Below, piece after piece: positions 47,899-57,488 of a stretch of DNA of 64,000 nt. The DNA is from Clostridiales bacterium. Its GTDB lineage: Bacteria > Bacillota > Clostridia > Lachnospirales > Lachnospiraceae. Position numbers and translations under genes: made by a program. Within the stretch, counting starts at the first letter, position 1. Every line of letters starts with the position of its first letter. Below the pieces are notes generated by a model, which was given only the letters and a program-made list of their open reading frames with translations, was not told the DNA's origin and searched no databases. The DNA lies in assembly GCA_018376135.1 (NCBI GenBank), contig JAHABX010000018.1, forward strand, positions 1-64,000, in the 5' to 3' direction.

Positions 47899-50130
47899 AT
47901 GGAGTTCGTCAACGTCATTGTGGATATTTCCAGTGAAAAGCTGGACCGGGTTTTCCAGTATCGTGTGCCGGAGCATTTAAAGGATCAGCTTCAGGCAGGC
48001 ATGCAGGTATATTTTCCCTTTGGCATGGGGAACCGACAGATGAAAGGCTATGTGGTAGGATTTTCAGATGAAGCTGACTACCCCTTAGATAAGATAAAGG
48101 AACTGACCGGAATCGTGGAAGGCAGTGTAAAAGCAGAGTCACAGCTTGTGGCACTTGCCGCATGGATGCGGGAGACGTATGGCTCTACCATGAACCAGGC
48201 GCTGAAAACGGTCCTTCCGGTCAAGCAGAAGATCGTACAGAAGCAGAACCGCCAGCTTGTGCTGCTCCTTTCAGAGAAGGAGGGTCAAGACCGTCTGGAT
48301 GAATATCTCAGGAAAAATTACCGGGCGAAGGCAAGGCTTCTGGCTGCGCTGCTGGATGAGGGAACACTGGATTACCGGGAGGCTTCCCTGAAGCTCAAGG
48401 TTACAACAGAGGTCATGAGGAAGCTGGAGGAGGAAGGGGTCCTTCGGATCGAGTCAGAGACGGCATTCCGGAATCCCTTTGCCGGACATTTCCGGAAGAA
48501 AGACAGCCGGATCGTACTGAATCCGGAGCAGAGTGCGGCAGTGGAGGGAATCTGGAATGATTACCGGCAGGGAATCCGACGCACCTATCTGCTTCACGGG
48601 GTGACCGGAAGCGGGAAGACAGAAGTGTATATGGAGCTGATCTCCCGTGTCATCGCAGAGGGAAAGCAGGCAATTGTCCTGATCCCGGAGATCGCCCTGA
48701 GCTTTCAGACCGTTATGCGTTTTTATGAGAGATTTGGCGACAGAGTATCGGTTATGCATTCCCGGCTGTCAGAGGGGGAACGCTATGACCAGTTTGTGCG
48801 GGCAAAAAAGAAAAAAATCGATGTGATGATCGGACCCAGATCGGCATTGTTTACACCTTTTTCACAAATAGGTGTTATTATCATGGATGAGGAGCATGAA
48901 AGCTCCTATAAAAGTGAAAATGTACCAAGATATCATGCCCGTGAGACGGCGATCCGCCGGGCCGGGATGTGCGGAGCATCCGTGATACTGGGCAGTGCGA
49001 CTCCTTCTATGGAGAGTTACTATCGGGCACAGGAAGGGGAATATGGTTTTTACCGTCTGGCAGGCAGGATCGGAGAGGCACAGATGCCCGGAGTAAGCAT
49101 TGTGGATCTTCGGACTGAGCTGAAGGAGGGAAATCGCAGCATCTTCAGCCGCAGACTTATGGACGCCATGGAGGAACGGCTTGAGAAGCGTCAGCAGATG
49201 ATGCTTTTCCTGAACCGGAGAGGAATGTCCGGATTTGTGTCCTGCCGTTCCTGCGGAGAGGCGATCCGGTGTCCCCATTGTGATGTGACGCTGTCCCTTC
49301 ACAATGACGGCAGTCTGCGCTGTCATTACTGCGGTTTCCAGATTCGGATGCCCAGGACCTGCCCGTCCTGCGGCTCCCGTTATATCTCGGGATTTCGTGC
49401 AGGTACACAGCAGATCGAGCAGGAAGTGAAAAGGCTGTTTCCCGGAGCAAGAGTGCTTCGGATGGATTACGATACGACCCGGAGCAAGGAGAGTTATGAA
49501 CAGATTCTGGCTGCCTTTGGAAAAGGAGAGGCAGACATACTGGTTGGAACTCAGATGATCGTAAAAGGGCACGATTTTCCCAATGTGACTCTGGTTGGTG
49601 TGCTTGCAGCGGATATTTCCCTGTATGCGGCAGATTATCGGGCATCCGAGCGCACATTTCAGCTTCTGACCCAGGCAGTGGGCAGGGCGGGACGCGGGAC
49701 GCTTCCCGGAGAGGCGGTCATACAGACCTACATACCGGATCATTACAGCATACAGACCGCGGCGAAACAGGATTATGAGGGCTTTTACTGGCAGGAGATG
49801 CTGTATCGGAATCTGATGGGATATCCGCCTGCATTTTTTATGCTGGGGATCTACCTGTCAGGTCCTGATCAGGAGCTGCTTGAGCGTCAGGCGCAGATAT
49901 TGGGAGCATGTATCCGGGACGGGCAGGTGGACGCTCTTGCGGTGATCGGACCGGCGGATGCGGCTCTGGCAAAGAAAAATGATGTGTACCGTAAGACCAT
50001 TTACCTGAAGCATGAGCAGGAAAAGGTGCTGCTCGCCGTGAAAACGGAGCTGGAAAAGGAACTGGAGAAGGAAGCGGTATGGCAGAAAATATATATACAA
50101 TTTGATTTTAATCCATTAAATGCATATTAG
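47899..50130 (+). CDS. priA: Primosomal protein N', replication restart helicase
   Basis: 3'-5' helicase that reloads the replisome at stalled forks, 743 residues. N-terminal 3'-DNA-binding domain (FVNVIVDISSEKLDRVFQY), Walker A GVTGSGKTEVYMEL, DEEH box MDEEHESSYKSE, and the zinc-binding insertion (CRSCGEAIRCPHCDVTL, CHYCGFQ, CPSCGS; eight Cys). GTQMIVKGHDFPNVTLVGV and QAVGRAGRG mark helicase lobe 2. The gene is 46 bp after murE and 9 bp before def. Confidence 0.96.
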   Translation: MEFVNVIVDISSEKLDRVFQYRVPEHLKDQLQAGMQVYFPFGMGNRQMKGYVVGFSDEADYPLDKIKELTGIVEGSVKAESQLVALAAWMRETYGSTMNQALKTVLPVKQKIVQKQNRQLVLLLSEKEGQDRLDEYLRKNYRAKARLLAALLDEGTLDYREASLKLKVTTEVMRKLEEEGVLRIESETAFRNPFAGHFRKKDSRIVLNPEQSAAVEGIWNDYRQGIRRTYLLHGVTGSGKTEVYMELISRVIAEGKQAIVLIPEIALSFQTVMRFYERFGDRVSVMHSRLSEGERYDQFVRAKKKKIDVMIGPRSALFTPFSQIGVIIMDEEHESSYKSENVPRYHARETAIRRAGMCGASVILGSATPSMESYYRAQEGEYGFYRLAGRIGEAQMPGVSIVDLRTELKEGNRSIFSRRLMDAMEERLEKRQQMMLFLNRRGMSGFVSCRSCGEAIRCPHCDVTLSLHNDGSLRCHYCGFQIRMPRTCPSCGSRYISGFRAGTQQIEQEVKRLFPGARVLRMDYDTTRSKESYEQILAAFGKGEADILVGTQMIVKGHDFPNVTLVGVLAADISLYAADYRASERTFQLLTQAVGRAGRGTLPGEAVIQTYIPDHYSIQTAAKQDYEGFYWQEMLYRNLMGYPPAFFMLGIYLSGPDQELLERQAQILGACIRDGQVDALAVIGPADAALAKKNDVYRKTIYLKHEQEKVLLAVKTELEKELEKEAVWQKIYIQFDFNPLNAY

Positions 50131-50139
50131 GAGGAAATT

Positions 50140-50616
50140 ATGGCAATTCGTAATCTGAGATTTGAGGGAGACGCGATTCTCCGCAAGACAAGCAAGGAAG
50201 TAAAAGAAGTGACACCGAAGATCAGAGAACTGATCGATGACATGCTGGAGACCATGTATGAAGCAAACGGGGTTGGACTGGCAGCTCCGCAGGTAGGGAT
50301 CCTGAAGCGGATCGTGACCATTGATGTGGGTGAGGGACCGCTGGTGCTGATCAATCCTCAGATCGTAAAGACCGAAGGCTCTCAGACCGGAGAAGAGGGC
50401 TGTTTAAGTGTTCCGGGAAAAGCAGGAACGGTTACAAGACCCAATGAAGTGACTGTACGTTTTATGGATGAAGATATGGAGTGGTATGAGCTGGAGGCAG
50501 AAGAACTGCTGGCAAGAGCTGTCTGCCATGAGTGTGATCATCTGGATGGGAAGCTTTATGTGGATCTGGTGGAAGGTGAGCTTCACGATACCGCATATGC
50601 AGACGAGGAGGAATAA
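50140..50616 (+). CDS. def: Peptide deformylase
   Basis: Removes formyl from nascent N-terminal Met, 158 residues. The three family motifs are intact: GVGLAAPQVG, EEGCLSVPG (metal Cys) and HECDHLDG (HExxH with two metal His). It is followed after 6 bp by fmt, whose product puts the formyl group on, a conserved pairing. Ribosome site AGGAGG. Confidence 0.97.
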   Translation: MAIRNLRFEGDAILRKTSKEVKEVTPKIRELIDDMLETMYEANGVGLAAPQVGILKRIVTIDVGEGPLVLINPQIVKTEGSQTGEEGCLSVPGKAGTVTRPNEVTVRFMDEDMEWYELEAEELLARAVCHECDHLDGKLYVDLVEGELHDTAYADEEE

Positions 50617-50622
50617 AAATAT

Positions 50623-51561
50623 ATGAATATTATTTTCATGGGAACGCCGGATTTTGCGGTGGGGACGCTGGAGGCTCTGATCGAAGCCGGCCACAGGATC
50701 AATATGGTCGTGACACAGCCGGACAAACCAAAGGGAAGAGGACATTCCATGCAGTATACGCCGGTGAAGGAGGTGGCGATCCGTCATAATCTTCCGGTCT
50801 ATCAGCCGAAGAAGATCCGGGAGGAGCTGTCAGTCCGCTATCTGGACGGAATAGAGGCAGATGTGATCGTGGTGGTGGCGTTCGGGCAGATCATTCCGAA
50901 ATCCATTCTGGAATTGAAAAAATACGGATGCATCAATGTTCACGGCTCCCTGCTGCCGGCATACCGGGGAGCAGCACCGATCCAGTGGGCGGTGATCAAC
51001 GGGGAAAAGGAATCCGGTGTAACGATCATGCAGATGGATGAAGGTCTGGATACCGGTGATATGCTCACGAAGGCGGTGGTGCCTCTGGATGAGAAGGAGA
51101 CCGGAGGCAGCCTGTTTGACAAGCTGAGTGCGGCAGGGGCAAAGCTCTGTGTGGAGACTCTGAAGCAGCTGGAGGAGGGAACGATCCATCCCCGGAAGCA
51201 GGGTGAGACCACGACTGCATATGCGTCCATGCTGACAAAGGATATGGGATGTATCGACTGGACGAAGGATGCGGTGTCCATCGAGCGGCTGGTGAGAGGA
51301 CTGAATCCATGGCCCAGCGCCTATACCGTATTAAACGGGAAGACCATGAAGATCTGGGAGTGTCAGGTTATTCCGTCAGACGTATCAAAGGGAGAATGTG
51401 GTGAGATACTGGAAGTAACGAAGGATTCCCTGATCGTACAGACAGGCAGCGGCGCTCTGGCAGTCAGAGAGCTGCAGTTAGAGGGCAAGAAGCGGATGGA
51501 CGCAGGCTCATTCCTGCGTGGCTTTACCGTTGAGCCGGGTACGGTTCTGGGAACAGAATAG
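50623..51561 (+). CDS. fmt: Methionyl-tRNA formyltransferase
   Basis: Transfers formyl from 10-formyl-THF to Met-tRNAi, 312 residues. FMGTPDFAVGTLEALIEAGH begins the Rossmann half; HGSLLPAYRGAAPIQWAVING contains the catalytic His and the SLLP loop, and DEGLDTGDML completes the site. The C-terminal tRNA-binding domain (VRGLNPWPSAYT) is present. It is in operon with def and the zinc peptidase gene. Confidence 0.97.
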   Translation: MNIIFMGTPDFAVGTLEALIEAGHRINMVVTQPDKPKGRGHSMQYTPVKEVAIRHNLPVYQPKKIREELSVRYLDGIEADVIVVVAFGQIIPKSILELKKYGCINVHGSLLPAYRGAAPIQWAVINGEKESGVTIMQMDEGLDTGDMLTKAVVPLDEKETGGSLFDKLSAAGAKLCVETLKQLEEGTIHPRKQGETTTAYASMLTKDMGCIDWTKDAVSIERLVRGLNPWPSAYTVLNGKTMKIWECQVIPSDVSKGECGEILEVTKDSLIVQTGSGALAVRELQLEGKKRMDAGSFLRGFTVEPGTVLGTE

Positions 51562-51571
51562 GAGGATTATC

Positions 51572-52261
51572 ATGTTTTGGTACGATTCAACTTATATATT
51601 GGTATTGATCGGAGCTGTTTTGTCTATGTGGGCATCAGCGAGGGTCAATTCCACCTATCAGAAATATGCAAAGGTCAGGAGCTATTCCGGTCTGACCGGT
51701 GCGGAAGCGGCGCGGCGGATCTTAAACGACGCGGGGATCTATGATGTACGGATCGAGCATGTACGCGGCAATCTGACGGACCACTATGATCCCAGAGCAA
51801 GAGTGCTGCGCTTATCAGACAGCGTTTACGGCTCTGCCTCTGTGGCTGCGATCGGAGTAGCGGCGCATGAGTGCGGTCATGCGATCCAGGATAATGAGGA
51901 ATATGCACCTCTTCGGATCCGAAATTCCTTTGTCCCGGTTGCAAACTTTGGTACAAAGGCGGCACTGCCGATCCTGCTTCTGGGACTTTTCCTCGGAAGC
52001 TCCGGTGTATTGATCCAGGTCGGACTTCTGTGCTTCGCACTGGGAACCCTGTTCCAGCTCATCACCCTTCCGGTGGAGTTCAACGCATCCGCAAGGGCGG
52101 TAGATATTCTGGGAAATACCCATATGCTGTCAGAAGAAGAGCTGGGGCATACAAGAAAGGTGCTTTCTGCAGCGGCAATGACTTATGTGGCGGCAGCAGC
52201 GGCTTCCATTCTGTCACTGCTCCGTATGATCCTTCTGTTCGGAGGTAGAGATCGTGACTGA
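51572..52261 (+). CDS. YugP-type membrane zinc metallopeptidase
   Basis: A 229-residue membrane protein with an N-terminal helix, the zinc motif GVAAHECGHAIQ (HExxH), two central helices (ALPILLLGLFLGSSGVLI, VGLLCFALGTLFQLITLP) and a C-terminal helix. Glu in LPVEFNASARAVDIL should be the third zinc ligand. It fits the YugP family of neutral zinc peptidases, substrate unknown. ATG 51572 has TAGGAGG; the gene overlaps rsmB by 8 bp. Confidence 0.92.
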   Translation: MFWYDSTYILVLIGAVLSMWASARVNSTYQKYAKVRSYSGLTGAEAARRILNDAGIYDVRIEHVRGNLTDHYDPRARVLRLSDSVYGSASVAAIGVAAHECGHAIQDNEEYAPLRIRNSFVPVANFGTKAALPILLLGLFLGSSGVLIQVGLLCFALGTLFQLITLPVEFNASARAVDILGNTHMLSEEELGHTRKVLSAAAMTYVAAAAASILSLLRMILLFGGRDRD

Positions 52262-53540
52262 TCAGGTAAATACAAGAGCACTTGTGCTGGAGCTCCTTCT
52301 GGAGGTTACCTCCGGGAAGGAGTACAGCCATGTGGCTGTCCGCGGGATTTTGGAAAAATATCAGTATCTTGGCAAGCAGGACCGTGCCTTCCTGACCAGA
52401 GTGGCGGAAGGGACCATCGAGCGTATGCTGGAGCTTGATTACATTATTAATCAGTTTTCCAAAGTCCCGGTGAACAGGATGAAGCCGGTGATCCGCAATA
52501 TTCTCAGAATGTCGGTTTATCAGATCAAGTATATGGACCGGATCCCGGATTCTGCAGTGTGCAATGAAGCGGTAAAGCTGGCGCAGAAGAAGGGATTTGC
52601 AAATCTGAAGGGATTTGTGAACGGAGTCCTGAGAAATATTGCCAGAGGACTTTCCGATATTCAGTATCCGGATCTGTCTGTCCGGTATTCCACGCCCAAA
52701 TGGATCGTGGAGCAGTGGACGGAGGAATATGGTGCAGAGACGGCCTGCAGGATGCTGGAAGACCAGTACAGAGAAAAACCGGTGACCATCCGGGTGAATC
52801 TGCAGAAGATTACAAAAGAACAGTTAAAAAAGAGACTGGAATCCGAAGGCGTTTGCGTACAGGAGCCAAAAGAGGTGGACTGTGCCCTGGCAATCTCGGA
52901 TTATGACTATTTACGGGCAATTCCCTCCTTTCGGGAGGGGCTTTTTCAGGTACAGGATGTAAGCTCCATGATGGCAGCGCTTATGGCAGAACCGAAGGAA
53001 GGAGATTACTGCATGGATGTATGTGCAGCTCCGGGAGGCAAGAGCCTGCATCTGGCGGACCTGATGAAAGGGACCGGTATGGTGGAGGCCCGGGATCTGA
53101 CAGATTATAAGGTGGGGCTGATACAGGAAAATATTGAGCGCAGCGGTGTGGCCAATATGAAGGCAGTTCGTATGGATGCCACGGTCCCGGACGAAGCCTC
53201 CGTGGAAAAAGCAGATATACTGATTGCAGATCTGCCCTGTTCGGGCCTGGGAGTGCTGAATAAGAAAAGTGATCTGAAATACCGTATGAGCAGAGAGCAG
53301 CAGGAGGAGCTGGTGGCACTCCAGCGCAGGATACTGGATACCGTATGGCAGTATGTGAAGCCGGGCGGGACGCTGATTTACAGCACCTGTACGGTACATA
53401 AGGAAGAAAACGAAGGCAATGCGCGGTGGTTTGCCGAAAACTATCCCTTTACGCTGAAGGATCAGGTACAGATGCTTCCGGGTATAGATCCGTGGGATGG
53501 ATTCTACATCGCGAAGCTGGAAAGGAAGCCCCATGATTGA
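52254..53540 (+). CDS. rsmB: 16S rRNA (cytosine-967-C5)-methyltransferase
   Basis: A 428-residue rRNA methylase. The N-terminal NusB-like RNA-binding domain (RALVLELLLEVTSGKEY, ILRMSVYQIKYMDRIPDSAV) is followed by the SAM domain with DVCAAPGGKSLHL, the motif IV Cys in ADLPCSGLGVLNKK and the motif VI catalytic Cys in YSTCTVHKEEN. The start is GTG 52254 inside the end of the peptidase gene. It overlaps rlmN by 8 bp. Confidence 0.95.
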   Translation: MTDQVNTRALVLELLLEVTSGKEYSHVAVRGILEKYQYLGKQDRAFLTRVAEGTIERMLELDYIINQFSKVPVNRMKPVIRNILRMSVYQIKYMDRIPDSAVCNEAVKLAQKKGFANLKGFVNGVLRNIARGLSDIQYPDLSVRYSTPKWIVEQWTEEYGAETACRMLEDQYREKPVTIRVNLQKITKEQLKKRLESEGVCVQEPKEVDCALAISDYDYLRAIPSFREGLFQVQDVSSMMAALMAEPKEGDYCMDVCAAPGGKSLHLADLMKGTGMVEARDLTDYKVGLIQENIERSGVANMKAVRMDATVPDEASVEKADILIADLPCSGLGVLNKKSDLKYRMSREQQEELVALQRRILDTVWQYVKPGGTLIYSTCTVHKEENEGNARWFAENYPFTLKDQVQMLPGIDPWDGFYIAKLERKPHD

Positions 53541-54567
53541 TATCAAATCCCTGACTTTAAAGGAGCTTCAGGAAGAAATAGAAAAGCTGGGAGATAAAAA
53601 GTTCCGTGCAAAACAGATCTACAGCTGGATGCATGAAAAGCTGGCAGATGATTATTCGCAGATGACGGACATTTCCAGGGGACTCAGGGAAAAGCTGGCG
53701 CAGGACTATGAGCTGACCAGACTTTCCATTGTGGAGGTACAGACCTCAAAGATCGATGGTACCAGCAAGTTTCTGTTCCGTCTGTCGGACGGCAATGTGA
53801 TCGAGAGTGTGCTGATGAAATATCATCATGGCAATTCTGTGTGCATTTCCTCACAGGTGGGCTGCAGAATGGGCTGCCGCTTCTGTGCATCCACGCTGGA
53901 TGGGCTGGAGCGGGGTTTAAAGCCATCGGAGATGCTGGATCAGATCTATCAGATCCAGAAATGGTCCGGGGAACGGGTGCATAACGTGGTAGTCATGGGA
54001 ACCGGAGAACCCCTGGATAATTATGAGGCGTTGCTTCGTTTTCTGGAGCTTCTGACCTGTGAGGGAGGTCTTCATATCAGCCAGAGAAATGTGACGGTAT
54101 CTACCTGCGGAATCGTGCCCCGTATGCGGCAGCTTGCAGACGAAAAGCTTCAGATCACGCTGGCACTCTCTCTTCATGCCTCCAGTCAGGAGAAGCGTAA
54201 AGGTCTTATGCCGGTGGCGAACAAATATGAGCTGTCGGAGGTCATGGATGCCTGCCGTTACTATTTTGAGCAGACCGGAAGGCGGCTTACCTTCGAGTAC
54301 AGTCTGGTGGGCGGAGTGAACGATACCGAAGAGGATGCGCGGGAATTGATCGCTTTGGTAAAGCCCCTTAACTGCCATGTCAACCTGATTCCGGTCAATC
54401 CGATCAAGGAGAGGGATTATGTGCAGTCCGGGCATCAGACCATTGTCAGATTTAAAAATAAGCTTGAAAAATCAGGAATAAATGTTACTATTAGAAGAGA
54501 AATGGGTAGAGACATAGACGGTGCCTGTGGACAGCTCCGCAAGAGCTATATGGATACAGAAAAGTGA
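53533..54567 (+). CDS. rlmN: Dual-specificity rRNA/tRNA (adenine-C2)-methyltransferase
   Basis: Radical-SAM enzyme methylating A2503 of 23S rRNA and A37 of some tRNAs, 344 residues. The CxxxCxxC cluster motif is in GCRMGCRFCASTL, and the resolving Cys in DIDGACGQL near the C-terminus. GTGEPLDNYEALLRFL is typical. ATG 53533 overlaps the end of rsmB; earlier in-frame codons lie within rsmB. Confidence 0.96.
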   Translation: MIDIKSLTLKELQEEIEKLGDKKFRAKQIYSWMHEKLADDYSQMTDISRGLREKLAQDYELTRLSIVEVQTSKIDGTSKFLFRLSDGNVIESVLMKYHHGNSVCISSQVGCRMGCRFCASTLDGLERGLKPSEMLDQIYQIQKWSGERVHNVVVMGTGEPLDNYEALLRFLELLTCEGGLHISQRNVTVSTCGIVPRMRQLADEKLQITLALSLHASSQEKRKGLMPVANKYELSEVMDACRYYFEQTGRRLTFEYSLVGGVNDTEEDARELIALVKPLNCHVNLIPVNPIKERDYVQSGHQTIVRFKNKLEKSGINVTIRREMGRDIDGACGQLRKSYMDTEK

Positions 54568-54578
54568 GGTGAAGACCT

Positions 54579-55307
54579 GTGCAGACATCGGTTGCGTTGA
54601 CAGACATTGGACGCAGGAGAAAAGTGAATCAGGATTATGTGTATGCTTCCGACCAGCCAATAGGTAACCTTCCCAATCTTTACATTGTTGCAGACGGGAT
54701 GGGAGGACATAAGGCAGGAGATCTTGCGTCATCCTATGCGGTGAAGAAGATCGTGGAGGCTGTGCAGAGATGTGCGGATACCAGACCGGCACTGATTCTG
54801 CAGAAAGCGATTCGGTATGCCAATTACCGTTTGTATGAAAAAGCAAATGAGAGTGAGGATTACCATGGCATGGGAACTACGCTGGTGGTTCTGACGATCT
54901 GCGGACATGAAGCACTGGCTGTGAATATCGGAGACAGCAGGCTGTATGAGGTGGCGCCGGAAGGGATCCGGCAGATCTCAGAGGACCATTCTCTGGTGGC
55001 AGAGCTGGTGCGTAAGGGTGAACTGAGCCCTGAGGACGCAAGAAGACATCCGGATAAGAATATTATTACAAGAGCATTGGGAATTCAGGAGGAGACAGAG
55101 ATGGATCTGTTCCCGTTCCATGCAGAATCCGGGAACCGGTATCTCCTCTGTTCTGACGGTCTGAGCAATATGGTGGAGGATACGGAACTCTGCCGGGTGA
55201 TCCAGAAGGATAAGGCAGTCAGTGAGATTGGCGGTGAGCTGATCCTGGAAGCGAACAGGAATGGCGGAACAGACAATATTTCCGTGGTACTGGTAGAAAT
55301 AGAATAA
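54579..55307 (+). CDS. PP2C-type Ser/Thr phosphatase (Stp/PrpC)
   Basis: A 242-residue metal-dependent phosphatase that reverses the PASTA kinase encoded next to it. Metal-site Asp and Gly motifs: VADGMGGHKAGDLAS, GMGTTLVVLTI, VNIGDSRLYEV, LLCSDGLSNMV, GGTDNISVVLVE. The start is GTG 54579 behind GAGGTGA. It lies 11 bp after rlmN and 15 bp before the kinase, the conserved Firmicutes order rlmN-prpC-prkC-rsgA-rpe-thiN. Confidence 0.95.
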   Translation: MQTSVALTDIGRRRKVNQDYVYASDQPIGNLPNLYIVADGMGGHKAGDLASSYAVKKIVEAVQRCADTRPALILQKAIRYANYRLYEKANESEDYHGMGTTLVVLTICGHEALAVNIGDSRLYEVAPEGIRQISEDHSLVAELVRKGELSPEDARRHPDKNIITRALGIQEETEMDLFPFHAESGNRYLLCSDGLSNMVEDTELCRVIQKDKAVSEIGGELILEANRNGGTDNISVVLVEIE

Positions 55308-55322
55308 CAGTGAGGTAAGATT

Positions 55323-57485
55323 ATGATCAAAGTAGGAACGATAGTGGGCGACCGCTATGAGATCCTGGAAAAAATTGGAGTCGGCGGCATGGCGGAGGTC
55401 TTTAAAGGCAAAGACCATAAGCTCAACCGTTTTGTTGCAGTAAAGGTGTTAAAGGAAGAATTTCGTGAAAACGAAGGCTTCGTAAAAAAGTTCAAGGAAG
55501 AAGCACAGGCTGCGGCAGGTCTTGCCCATCCTAATATTGTGAATGTATATGATGTGGGCAATGAAAACGGAATCTACTATATTGTAATGGAGCTGGTAGA
55601 AGGAATCGTTTTAAAGAACTATATTGAGAGGAAGGGACGTCTGACTATCAAGGAGGCGACCAGCATTGCGATCCAGGTGTCTGCAGGGCTGGAAGTAGCA
55701 CATAACAATCAGATCGTCCACCGGGATATCAAGCCGCAGAACATTATCATTTCCAGAGAGGGAAAGGTAAAGGTTACGGACTTTGGTATTGCGAAGGCGA
55801 CCACTTCTCAGACGACCACTTCCACTGCCATGGGATCCGTGCATTATGCATCGCCGGAGCAGGCAAGAGGCGGTTATGTGGACCACCGGAGCGATATCTA
55901 TTCTCTTGGTATTGTGCTTTATGAGATGGTGACCGGACGGGTTCCCTTTGACGGTGAGACAGCCGTTACAGTAGCTGTGAAGCATCTGCAGGAGGAGATG
56001 GTGTCTCCGCGCACATATTGCGAGGATATCCCCTTCAGTCTGGAGCAGATCATCCGCAAATGTATGGAAAAGAGCCCGGACCGCAGATATCAGGATATCG
56101 GCGATCTGATGGCAGATCTGAAGCAGTCCCTGATGGATCCGGATGGTGATTTTGTGAAACGGGTAGATCTGGATGAACAGGCGAAGACAGTGATTATGAC
56201 AAAAGGTACCGCGTCAAAGGTGAAGGATGCCAGAAGGGCAGATTATATAGAAGAGCCGGATGATGAAGACGACGATGATGAATATGACGAGGATGATGAA
56301 GACGACGAGGACGATGATGAGGAATTAAGTCCCACCGTAGAAAAGGTCATGACCATTGCAGGAGCCGCTCTTGCAGTGATCATTGTGATCATTCTGCTTC
56401 TTCTGTTTTCCCGGATGCTTGGCATCGGCAAAGGATCGGAGGAAGACAGCAAGGATAACCAGCAGACCGAGGAGACTCTGGATCCGGATCAGGACCAGGA
56501 GGATGAGAGCAGCAGCAACGAAAATACGGTTGTGATGCCGGATCTGCTTGGAAAGACCATGACTGAGGCAAAGATCGAGCTGGAAGAGATCGGGCTTTCC
56601 ATTGTCCTGAAAGGAAATGAGACCTCGGACAAATACCGTGCAGGGCAGATTATAGAACAGAGCATTGCCGATGGGGAAAGAGTCTCTGTGGGCAGCACCG
56701 TGGATGTGATGATCGCCGGAGCTGGCTCCGGTTCTGCTGATACGGAACAGACGCCGTCTACGGAACAGGAAGAACCGGAAACGGAACAGGTGAAGGTTCC
56801 AAAAGTAACCGGTCAGACGGAAGCGGATGCGAAGAGTGCACTGACTGCGGCAGGACTGACGGTTGGAAGCGTGACAGAGAGCGCAAGTGATACCGTGGAG
56901 AAGGGCAAGGTCATCAGCCAGAGTCTGTCTGCAGACAGCAGCGTGGATAAAGGGACAAAGGTCAATCTTGTTCTGAGCAGCGGACCGAATAAGAAGAAGG
57001 TAACGGACGTGATCGGGCATGAGGTCAACCGTGCCACCGGAGAGCTGCAGAGTGACGGTTTTGTGGTTGAGGTAAAGGAAGTTGAATCTGATGATATCAG
57101 AGAAGGACTTGTTATCAGCTCGGATCCGGCAAAGGGGACCTATGCAGAACCGGGCAGCACAGTCAAGATCACCGTCAGCAAAGGAAGAAAGCAGGTGGAA
57201 ATACCTGACGTAACGGTAAATATGAATTTTGAGGCAGCAGCAGAGGCACTGGAGGATGCCGGCTTTGAAGGAACCATCAAGGAAGGCAGAGAGTCCAGTG
57301 AATCAGTAGGAGAAGGCTATGTGACCCGATATGATCCAAGGGGCAAGGTGGATCCGGATTCCACGGTGACGATTTATGTAAGTACAGGACCTGAGGTTGC
57401 GCCGGAACCGCCCGCATCAGAACAGCCTTCTACGGAACAGCCATCTACGGAGCAGCCCTCTGCGGGACAGACTCCCTCCGTATAG
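55323..57485 (+). CDS. prkC: PASTA-domain Ser/Thr protein kinase
   Basis: Membrane kinase sensing muropeptides and regulating cell wall and dormancy, 720 residues. Kinase domain 1-270: GVGGMAEVFKGKD, VAVKVLKEEF (Lys), VHRDIKPQN, DFGIAKATTSQTTTSTAMG with a Thr-rich activation loop. A juxtamembrane stretch of roughly 30 mostly Asp/Glu residues (about 312-340) precedes the single helix (MTIAGAALAVIIVIILLLLF). Four PASTA repeats follow (PDLLGKTMTEAKIEL, PKVTGQTEADAKSAL, TDVIGHEVNRATGEL, PDVTVNMNFEAAAEAL), and an EQPST repeat tail. The acidic run is more extreme than usual. Confidence 0.95.
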   Translation: MIKVGTIVGDRYEILEKIGVGGMAEVFKGKDHKLNRFVAVKVLKEEFRENEGFVKKFKEEAQAAAGLAHPNIVNVYDVGNENGIYYIVMELVEGIVLKNYIERKGRLTIKEATSIAIQVSAGLEVAHNNQIVHRDIKPQNIIISREGKVKVTDFGIAKATTSQTTTSTAMGSVHYASPEQARGGYVDHRSDIYSLGIVLYEMVTGRVPFDGETAVTVAVKHLQEEMVSPRTYCEDIPFSLEQIIRKCMEKSPDRRYQDIGDLMADLKQSLMDPDGDFVKRVDLDEQAKTVIMTKGTASKVKDARRADYIEEPDDEDDDDEYDEDDEDDEDDDEELSPTVEKVMTIAGAALAVIIVIILLLLFSRMLGIGKGSEEDSKDNQQTEETLDPDQDQEDESSSNENTVVMPDLLGKTMTEAKIELEEIGLSIVLKGNETSDKYRAGQIIEQSIADGERVSVGSTVDVMIAGAGSGSADTEQTPSTEQEEPETEQVKVPKVTGQTEADAKSALTAAGLTVGSVTESASDTVEKGKVISQSLSADSSVDKGTKVNLVLSSGPNKKKVTDVIGHEVNRATGELQSDGFVVEVKEVESDDIREGLVISSDPAKGTYAEPGSTVKITVSKGRKQVEIPDVTVNMNFEAAAEALEDAGFEGTIKEGRESSESVGEGYVTRYDPRGKVDPDSTVTIYVSTGPEVAPEPPASEQPSTEQPSTEQPSAGQTPSV
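56256..56325 (+). repeat. GA(C/T/A/G)-rich acidic codon run in prkC
   Basis: About 70 bp of almost pure GAT/GAC/GAG/GAA codons encode the acidic juxtamembrane segment. It is a purine-pyrimidine biased low-complexity tract prone to length change in multiples of three. Confidence 0.7.
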
Positions 57486-57488
57486 CTT

